Assembly (NCBI GenBank): GCA_002402905.1
Contig: DHGT01000115.1
Span: 1 to 11,175 of the forward strand
Direction of reading: 5' to 3'
DNA length: 11,175 nt
Origin: Desulfatitalea sp. UBA4791
GTDB lineage: Bacteria; Desulfobacterota; Desulfobacteria; Desulfobacterales; Desulfosarcinaceae
Part shown: in pieces, positions 6,920 through 11,175 of the stretch
Position numbering within the stretch: position 1 is the first letter of the stretch
Layout: each line of letters starts with the position of its first letter
Notes under the pieces: generated by a model
What the model saw: the letters and a program-made list of their open reading frames with translations, nothing else
Databases searched by the model: none
Told to the model about the DNA's origin: nothing
Program-made: the position numbers and the translations under genes

Positions 6920-6935
6920 TGCATGAGGAATAGAA

Positions 6936-7847
6936 ATGGCAGATATGGAAAAGCCTGCTGACACGGGAGCCAGGAAAAGGAAAAAAATGGCGCTGGGAAG
7001 AGGCCTGGATGCACTGATTCCCGGTGGGGAGCCGGTTTACGACGCGCAAACCGGTGGAGACAAGCAGGGATACCTGGATTGCGACATCGACATGCTCCAA
7101 CCCAATCGTTTCCAACCGCGGTCCCATTTTGCCGAAGAAGAACTGGCACAGTTGAGTGCTTCGATTCGCGAGCAGGGTGTACTGCAACCGTTGCTGGTTC
7201 GTCCCATCGACATGGGCTACGAGCTGGTTGCCGGCGAACGGCGGCTTCGGGCCGCCAAAATGGCCGGGCTGAAGAAGGTCCCGGTGGTGGTCAAGCGCGT
7301 CTCGGATGCGGAAATGCTCGAGATGTCGATCGTTGAAAACATCCAGCGTGAAAACCTCAATCCCATGGAAGAGGCCGATGCCTACCATCGACTGATCGAA
7401 GAATTCGGTCTCACCCAGGAGCAGGCGGCCCAGAAGGTGGGAAAAAGTCGTTCGGCGGTGGCCAATTTTCTCCGCTTGCGCCAGCTGCCGGAGCCTATCA
7501 AAATCAGTATTACCGAAGGTCAGCTGAGCATGGGCCACGCGCGGGCGCTTTTGGGTGCGGATACACCGACGCAGCAGAATGCGGCTTGGCGGGCGATTCT
7601 GCGCAAAGGACTCTCGGTGAGACAGACCGAGGAGTTGGTCAAGCGGCTTCGCGATGCCACCGAGACGATCGAGCGAAAAAAGAATACTTCCGAAGATCGC
7701 CACCTGAACACGGTCGCCGAATCCCTGGCACGACGATTTGGCACCAAGGTTCAAATCAAGCGTCGGGGGAAAAAGGGCCGGTTGGAGATCGAGTTTTACA
7801 GCACAGAAGATTTGAACCGCCTCCTGGAGCTGTTGAACGCCCTTTGA
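6936..7847 (+). CDS. parB: Chromosome-partitioning protein ParB (Spo0J)
   Basis: This 303-residue protein is a standard chromosomal ParB. The N-terminus carries the ParA-contact segment MALGRGLDALIPGG (about 18-31). The CTP-binding ParB/Srx domain follows with LVAGERRLRAAKMAGL (GERRLRA box) and the ENIQRENLNPMEEA box. Next is the helix-turn-helix DNA-binding domain (LTQEQAAQKVGKSRSAVANFLRL region), and a short Leu-rich C-terminus (NRLLELLNAL) for dimerisation. ParB binds parS, spreads as a CTP-driven clamp and recruits ParA and SMC. GAGGA lies 6 nt before the ATG at 6936. An internal ATG at 6987 also has a purine-rich AAGG upstream and would start directly at the ParA-contact motif, so a shorter form is possible. 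I saw no parS-like 16-mer centred on CACGTG in the window. Confidence 0.95.
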   Translation: MADMEKPADTGARKRKKMALGRGLDALIPGGEPVYDAQTGGDKQGYLDCDIDMLQPNRFQPRSHFAEEELAQLSASIREQGVLQPLLVRPIDMGYELVAGERRLRAAKMAGLKKVPVVVKRVSDAEMLEMSIVENIQRENLNPMEEADAYHRLIEEFGLTQEQAAQKVGKSRSAVANFLRLRQLPEPIKISITEGQLSMGHARALLGADTPTQQNAAWRAILRKGLSVRQTEELVKRLRDATETIERKKNTSEDRHLNTVAESLARRFGTKVQIKRRGKKGRLEIEFYSTEDLNRLLELLNAL

Positions 7848-7952
7848 TTTCCTTTGCCCGAAAGAAATTGCTGCTGGAGATCTACAGCTGGTCCGCATCG
7901 GGCGGCCTGAGGCGCGAGACTGCAGCCGTTGCTTCCTTCGATTCCGGATTGT

Positions 7953-8471
7953 ATGCATATCGTCATCGACGGATATAATTTGATACGCCAATCCCGGCGG
8001 CTGAAGCGCATCGATCGTTATGATCTGCAGGCTGGCCGTGAGGCCCTGGTGGAAGCCGTGGCCGCTTACCGGAAGCTGAAGCCGTTTCCTGTGACCATCG
8101 TGTTCGACGGCGGCGATGCCGAGCCGGGGATGCCCCGGCGCGATCAGACCAAGGGAATCCGGTTGCGGTTTTCAAAAGCCGGCGAATTGGCCGACGAGGT
8201 GATCAAACGGATCATCGGGCGCGAGAAGGCCAACGCTCTGGTGGTCAGCTCAGACCGGGAGATCATCGATTTTGCCATTGCCAATGGCGCTGCGACGATC
8301 AGTTCCGCCGAATTTGACGAACGCCTGGATATGGCGCACTATATGGACTCGAAAGGGGCGGAGGAGGTAGCTCCCGCATCGGGATGGCAGGCCACAACCA
8401 AAAAAACAGGGCCTTCCCGACGCCTGCCCAAGCGAAAACGCAAGATGAACAAGGCGCTGTCCAAACTTTAA
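7953..8471 (+). CDS. NYN-domain (YacP/Rae1-like) putative endoribonuclease
   Basis: This 172-residue protein begins MHIVIDGYNLIR, the classic opening of the NYN (PIN-like) nuclease fold of the YacP family. Acidic residues expected of a metal-dependent nuclease are visible: Asp6, Asp52 in FDGGDAEP, Asp81 in ADEVIKR, and Asp101 in VVSSDREIIDFA. The tail from about 140 is Lys/Arg-rich (RRLPKRKRK), suiting contact with RNA or ribosomes. In Bacillus subtilis the family member Rae1 cleaves mRNA at the ribosome; whether this protein does the same is inference. The ATG at 7953 is chosen because family proteins start right before the IDGYN motif. A TTG at 7929 would add 8 residues. Neither has a clear Shine-Dalgarno. 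It lies 105 nt after parB and 14 nt before the DUF3842 gene, in the same direction. Confidence 0.82.
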   Translation: MHIVIDGYNLIRQSRRLKRIDRYDLQAGREALVEAVAAYRKLKPFPVTIVFDGGDAEPGMPRRDQTKGIRLRFSKAGELADEVIKRIIGREKANALVVSSDREIIDFAIANGAATISSAEFDERLDMAHYMDSKGAEEVAPASGWQATTKKTGPSRRLPKRKRKMNKALSKL

Positions 8472-8485
8472 CTGGAGATATTTCC

Positions 8486-8929
8486 TTGAGCGGTAGTGTT
8501 AAACGAAAAAAAATTTGTGTCATCGACGGCCAGGGGGGCGGGATCGGAAGTGTTATTATCAAGCGGCTCAAGGAGGTTTACGGCGAAACGGTTGAGATCA
8601 TTGCCTTGGGGACCAATGCTATCGCCACCGCCCAAATGCTGAAGGCCAAAGCCAACCGGGGCGCATCCGGAGAGAATGCCATCGTACAAACGGTCACTAC
8701 GGCGGATATCATCATCGGTGCCATGGGAATCATTCTGGCAAACGCCATGATGGGTGAGGTGACACCTAAAATGGCTGAAGCCATTGCCTCATCTCCTTCG
8801 CCAAAATTAATTTTACCCCTGTCCCAAGAGAACATCACCGTCGTCGGAGCATCTGCGATGCCATTGCCGCACCTGGTGGATGAGCTGGTTGACCAACACC
8901 TGAAACGTCATATTGTATTGGACGAATAA
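8486..8929 (+). CDS. DUF3842 family protein
   Basis: This 147-residue protein belongs to the uncharacterised DUF3842 family, recognised from KICVIDGQGGGIGS at 9-22, EIIALGTNAIAT, ASGENAIVQT, DIIIGAMGIILANAMMGEVTPKMAEAIASS and the NITVVGASAMPLPHLVDE end. The Gly-rich loop after the first strand resembles a nucleotide-binding Rossmann-type loop, but no ligand is known to me. The start is TTG at 8486, with GGAG at 8474-8477 giving 8 nt spacing; upstream ATG 8384 lies inside the NYN gene and would add an unrelated polar stretch. An A8 run at 8506-8513 (codons for KRKK) could slip but nothing suggests that it does. The CooT-like gene follows after 20 nt, and the pair may work together. Confidence 0.85.
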   Translation: MSGSVKRKKICVIDGQGGGIGSVIIKRLKEVYGETVEIIALGTNAIATAQMLKAKANRGASGENAIVQTVTTADIIIGAMGIILANAMMGEVTPKMAEAIASSPSPKLILPLSQENITVVGASAMPLPHLVDELVDQHLKRHIVLDE

Positions 8930-8949
8930 TTTTTATCGAGGTCAAAATC

Positions 8950-9135
8950 ATGTGTGAAGCCAATGCCTATTTGCGTGAAGGAGAATCCGAGCAGTTGATT
9001 ATGGAATCCGTGGATAAGGTCGAGCCTGAAGAAGAGGGATTGCGACTTGTCAATATTTTCGGTGAACAGAAATTTATCAAAGCCAAGATTCAGGCCCTAT
9101 CTCTTGTCGATCATCGCATCGTTCTCAGTTTGTGA
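8950..9135 (+). CDS. CooT-like nickel-binding protein
   Basis: This 61-residue protein matches the CooT family (formerly called predicted RNA-binding protein), with MCEANAYL at the N-terminus, DKVEPEEEGLRLVNIFGEQKFIKAKI in the middle and HRIVL at the end. In Rhodospirillum rubrum CooT is a homodimer that binds one nickel through Cys2 and serves carbon monoxide dehydrogenase maturation; Cys2 is present here. GAGG at 8938-8941 gives 8 nt spacing to the ATG. No carbon monoxide dehydrogenase gene is in the window, so the target enzyme is unknown. It sits between the DUF3842 gene and ispH with gaps of 20 and 27 nt, consistent with an operon. Confidence 0.85.
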   Translation: MCEANAYLREGESEQLIMESVDKVEPEEEGLRLVNIFGEQKFIKAKIQALSLVDHRIVLSL

Positions 9136-9162
9136 TACCATCGGAGCCTTGCTTCTGAACCG

Positions 9163-10896
9163 ATGAAGATCATCATCGCCAAGACCGCCGGATTCTGCAT
9201 GGGCGTGCGCCGGGCAGTGGAATTGGCTCTGGACGCCTCATCCCGCCAGCAGCGGCCGATTTATACCTATGGGCCGCTGATTCACAATCCTCAGGTTCTC
9301 GAATTGTTCTCCGAACGGGGCGTGACCATTCTGAAGCAGATTCCTGAAAAGGGAAACGGCACCGTTCTGGTTCGGGCGCACGGCGTTCCGCCCGAAACCA
9401 AGCAACAGCTGAAGCGAGCCGGTTTCAATGTGATCGATGCGACCTGCCCGCGAGTGGTCAAGGTGCAATCGATTATCAAGAGCCATGCCCGAAAAGGATA
9501 TGCCGCGATCATCGTAGGCGATCAGGATCATCCCGAAGTGATCAGCCTGCAAGGATTCGCCGGACCGTTGGCACATGTCGTGGGGTCATTGGAGGCGCTG
9601 CAGGCTTTACCTCATTTCGAGCAAGCCATCGTCGTCGCCCAGACCACCCAGAACCAGAGCTTCTACCGGGAAGTGAAGACATGGGTCACCGCCCACCGTC
9701 CGAACTATAAGGTGTTCGATACCATTTGCGATTCCACCGAAAAGCGCCAGGAAGAGGTGCGCCAGCTGTCAAGCGAGGTGGACGCCGTCATGGTCGTGGG
9801 CGGTAAAAACAGCGGCAATACCCGGCGATTGGCCGAAATTGTGGGGCAGACCGGCAAATCCGTCTACCATGTGGAGACCGAGGCGGAACTCGATTTTAAT
9901 GAGTTGTCCCGATTCGATACCATCGGCATTACGGCGGGCGCATCCACACCGACCTGGATCATCAAACGCATCGTGGGAGCGATCGATCAGATGCTGTTGA
10001 GCCAGAAGGGGGGATGGCGCTACGGCGTTTTCCAGGCTCAGCGTCTGATGGTCTTGACAAACGCCTATGTGGCCATCGGTGCCGGTTGCCTCGGTTATAC
10101 CGCCGCGCGACTGCAAGGACTGTCCGCCTCGTTCTCAGCACTGCTCGTGGCCATGCTCTATGTCATGTCGATGCATACCTTGAACCATCTTACGGGCAGG
10201 GCCGAGGATCGATACAATGATCCGGACAGGGAAAGATTCTATACCCAGCATAAGCGTGTATTGACCACGGTGGCCCTGGGGGCCGGCACCTTAGGGCTGG
10301 TATCAGCCTATCAAATGGGTGCCGCCTCGTTCTGGACACTGCTGGCCATGAGCTTGCTCGGGCTGTCATACAACGTGCGGTTGTTCCCAACCGGCATCCT
10401 CCCCAAGCTGAAGCAAAGACGGATCAGGGACCTTCCCGGCTCCAAGACAGTTTTGATTGCCCTGGCTTGGGGGGTCGTCACCGCAGGCCTTCCGGCCCTG
10501 GCCTCCCCTGGTGGCCAGTGGGTGTGTGGGCTGCTCGCCGTGGCCTGGGCTTCCGGGATCGTGTTCGGACGTACGGCGTTTTTCGACATCCTGGATATGC
10601 AGGGCGATCGCATCGTGGGGAAAGAGACGATTCCCACGCTCATCGGCGCCGACCGCTCGTTGAAATTGGTCAAGACCATTCTGGTCGTGATCACAGCCCT
10701 GTTGCTGGTCGGCGGTTGGGGTGGATGTTTCTCCAGTTTGGCTTTTTTCTTGGTTTTTTGCCCGGCACTGTTGTGGGCGATCATAGCGGCCTATGAGCGT
10801 GAATACCTTTTATCCGGTTTGCAGCTGCAATTCATGGTCGAGAGCCTTTTCGTGCTGACCGGTATCCTCACCTTTATATATAGCCACATGGGATGA
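9163..10896 (+). CDS. ispH: IspH (HMBPP reductase) fused to a UbiA-like prenyltransferase membrane domain
   Basis: This 577-residue protein joins two domains in one uninterrupted frame. Residues 1-280 are a complete IspH, which reduces HMBPP to IPP and DMAPP with a [4Fe-4S] cluster at the end of the MEP pathway. The cluster cysteines are Cys12, Cys95 and Cys189. Substrate residues His41, His73, His123, Glu125, Ser217, Asn219 and Ser261 are in place. From about 295 to 577 there are eight or nine membrane helices with UbiA marks: NHLTGRAEDRYND (341-353) at the first Asp-rich motif, LPGSKTVLIALAWG (424-437), and the intact second motif DILDMQGDRIVGKETIP (475-491). The first motif is divergent: the second and fifth positions of the usual NDxxDxxxD are His342 and Gly345. 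Typical IspH ends near 280-320 residues, so this is twice the normal length. The acceptor substrate of the second domain is unknown. No strong Shine-Dalgarno precedes the ATG, 27 nt after the CooT-like gene. Confidence 0.93.
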   Translation: MKIIIAKTAGFCMGVRRAVELALDASSRQQRPIYTYGPLIHNPQVLELFSERGVTILKQIPEKGNGTVLVRAHGVPPETKQQLKRAGFNVIDATCPRVVKVQSIIKSHARKGYAAIIVGDQDHPEVISLQGFAGPLAHVVGSLEALQALPHFEQAIVVAQTTQNQSFYREVKTWVTAHRPNYKVFDTICDSTEKRQEEVRQLSSEVDAVMVVGGKNSGNTRRLAEIVGQTGKSVYHVETEAELDFNELSRFDTIGITAGASTPTWIIKRIVGAIDQMLLSQKGGWRYGVFQAQRLMVLTNAYVAIGAGCLGYTAARLQGLSASFSALLVAMLYVMSMHTLNHLTGRAEDRYNDPDRERFYTQHKRVLTTVALGAGTLGLVSAYQMGAASFWTLLAMSLLGLSYNVRLFPTGILPKLKQRRIRDLPGSKTVLIALAWGVVTAGLPALASPGGQWVCGLLAVAWASGIVFGRTAFFDILDMQGDRIVGKETIPTLIGADRSLKLVKTILVVITALLLVGGWGGCFSSLAFFLVFCPALLWAIIAAYEREYLLSGLQLQFMVESLFVLTGILTFIYSHMG

Positions 10897-10925
10897 CGAT
10901 TGTGTTCCTGCCATGAACGTCGTGC

Positions 10926-10978
10926 GGCGCCTTCGGCGATGAATCGCGAGATGCCGAGGCGCCTTCGCGATGCATCTC
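10926..10978. repeat. GC-rich block of direct and inverted repeats
   Basis: GGCGCCTTCG occurs twice (10926-10935 and 10958-10967). GCGAT/ATCGC (10936-10947) and GAGATGC (10948-10954)/GCATCTC (10972-10978) are inverted pairs, and AGGCGCCT is itself palindromic. The block follows the ispH–ubiA stop by about 30 nt and could fold into several alternative hairpins. It may be part of a terminator region or a REP-like dispersed repeat. Confidence 0.45.
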
Positions 10979-10980
10979 TC

Positions 10981-10996
10981 CCCGGACCGGGTTTTT
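10981..10996 (+). terminator. Candidate intrinsic terminator of the parA–ispH block
   Basis: CCCG (10981-10984) and CGGG (10988-10991) form a 4-bp all-GC stem with a 3-nt loop, followed at once by TTTTT (10992-10996). The stem is short, but the preceding repeat block may add structure. It is the first terminator-like site after the ispH–ubiA stop. Confidence 0.35.
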
Positions 10997-11014
10997 AACC
11001 ACAAAAAAACAAAC

Positions 11015-11040
11015 GGGGACTGTTTGACCAAACAGTCCCC
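11015..11040 (-). terminator. Strong intrinsic terminator downstream of the tRNA-Ala remnant
   Basis: GGGGACTGTTT (11015-11025) and AAACAGTCCCC (11030-11040) form a perfect 11-bp stem with a 4-nt loop. On the minus strand the stem is followed by GTTTGTTTTTTT, a proper T-tract, so it terminates leftward transcription from the tRNA. An AT-rich run on the other side (ATATATTTAAAATTT) could give partial termination of rightward transcripts too. Confidence 0.8.
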
Positions 11041-11054
11041 ATATATTTAAAATT

Positions 11055-11103
11055 TGGTGGAGCTGAGGGGGATTGAACCCCTGACCTCATGACTGCCAGT
11101 CAT
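11055..11103 (-). pseudogene. tRNA-Ala(GGC) 3' fragment, probable attachment-site remnant
   Basis: Reading the minus strand, the fragment contains most of the anticodon arm with loop CTGGCAG (anticodon GGC at 11097-11095), variable loop AGGTC, a perfect T arm (AGGGG, loop TTCAATC, CCCCT), the 3' acceptor strand CAGCTCC, discriminator A and an encoded CCA. U70 in the acceptor strand would form the G3·U70 pair that defines tRNA-Ala. The D arm and 5' acceptor strand are missing; beyond 11103 the sequence is AT-rich and unrelated. A fragment from the anticodon arm to the 3' end, still next to its own terminator, is what tRNA-targeting tyrosine recombinases leave at the distal end of an integrated element. 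The intact copy should lie beyond the right edge, on the minus strand. Confidence 0.82.
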
Positions 11104-11175
11104 ATTTTCCCCGTATTTATCCGCATTGATTTATATTGACATACATCGATTAAACCCCTATAAAGCCAATAGATA
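11104..11175. mobile_element. Start of a putative integrated element (continues off the right edge)
   Basis: From 11104 the sequence no longer matches tRNA and becomes clearly more AT-rich than the preceding genes. Together with the tRNA-Ala 3' fragment at the boundary, this suggests the end of an integrative element or prophage. Only about 70 nt are visible and they contain no gene, so the element type is unknown and no integrase is seen. Confidence 0.5.
11136..11164 (+). promoter_or_regulatory. Near-consensus sigma-70 promoter pointing into the putative element
   Basis: TTGACA (11136-11141, six of six) is followed by 17 bp and TATAAA (11159-11164, five of six). It reads rightward, with transcription expected to start near 11171, 33 nt inside the tRNA junction to the -35 box. 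It is the best promoter match in the window; the gene it drives is outside. Confidence 0.65.

Noticed and set aside
7929..7957. TTGCTT-17-TATGCA promoter-like match before the NYN gene
   Set aside because: The -10 box would overlap the start codon, so no usable transcript would begin there.
6906..7991. 361-residue open frame antisense to parB
   Set aside because: It is the mirror of a strongly recognisable parB; its product is rich in His, Arg, Gln and Leu without domains or a ribosome binding site.
11055..11103. Reading the tRNA-Ala fragment as a complete tRNA or as one half of an intron-split tRNA
   Set aside because: No D arm or matching 5' acceptor strand is found upstream within the window, and the break is at the anticodon stem's outer end, not at the anticodon loop where tRNA introns usually sit; an attachment-site remnant fits better.
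1..11175. Search for parS sites (TGTTNCACGTGAAACA-like)
   Set aside because: No CACGTG-centred 16-mer resembling parS was seen by eye on either strand; parS probably lies elsewhere near the origin.
1..11175. CRISPR arrays, insertion sequences and rRNA genes
   Set aside because: No regularly spaced repeats, transposase motifs or rRNA-like sequences were seen.

Overview
The window looks like chromosomal core sequence of a moderately GC-rich Gram-negative bacterium, most plausibly a sulfate-reducing Desulfobacterota (Desulfosarcina/Desulfococcus-like). That is inferred from gene content: an EF-G paralogue of the mitochondrial-EFG2 type, a GerMN-domain protein in a Gram-negative setting, a DUF3842–CooT pair, and an IspH with an extra membrane domain. 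No database search was possible.

Layout. Positions 1-53 (minus) hold the first codons of a ParA/MinD-type ATPase that runs off the left edge, with a long palindrome just upstream. Positions 141-1157 (minus) encode a nitronate monooxygenase/FabK-like flavoprotein. Positions 1341-1556 (plus) may encode a small one-helix membrane protein. A gene-free stretch of about 370 nt follows, with two inverted repeats and a good sigma-70 promoter. Positions 1926-4534 (plus) hold a GerMN-domain gene that overlaps an EF-G gene by ATGA. Convergent to it, 4548-5978 (minus) encodes an exported M48 metalloprotease with TPR repeats (BepA-like).

From 6074 to 10896 (plus) six genes lie in one direction: parA, parB, a YacP/Rae1-like NYN-domain nuclease, a DUF3842 protein, a CooT-like nickel-binding protein, and a 577-residue fusion of IspH (last step of the MEP isoprenoid pathway) with a UbiA-family prenyltransferase-like membrane domain. 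All gaps are about 105 nt or less, so the block may be a single transcription unit linking chromosome segregation, RNA turnover, metal handling and isoprenoid synthesis.

The right end is a chromosomal junction. At 11055-11103 (minus) lies the 3' two-thirds of a tRNA-Ala(GGC), from the anticodon arm to CCA, followed by its own terminator but lacking the D arm and 5' acceptor strand. This is the scar expected where a tyrosine-recombinase element has integrated into a tRNA gene. The element should start at about 11104 and continue beyond the window; a near-consensus promoter points into it. The two most notable observations are this junction and the IspH–UbiA fusion.
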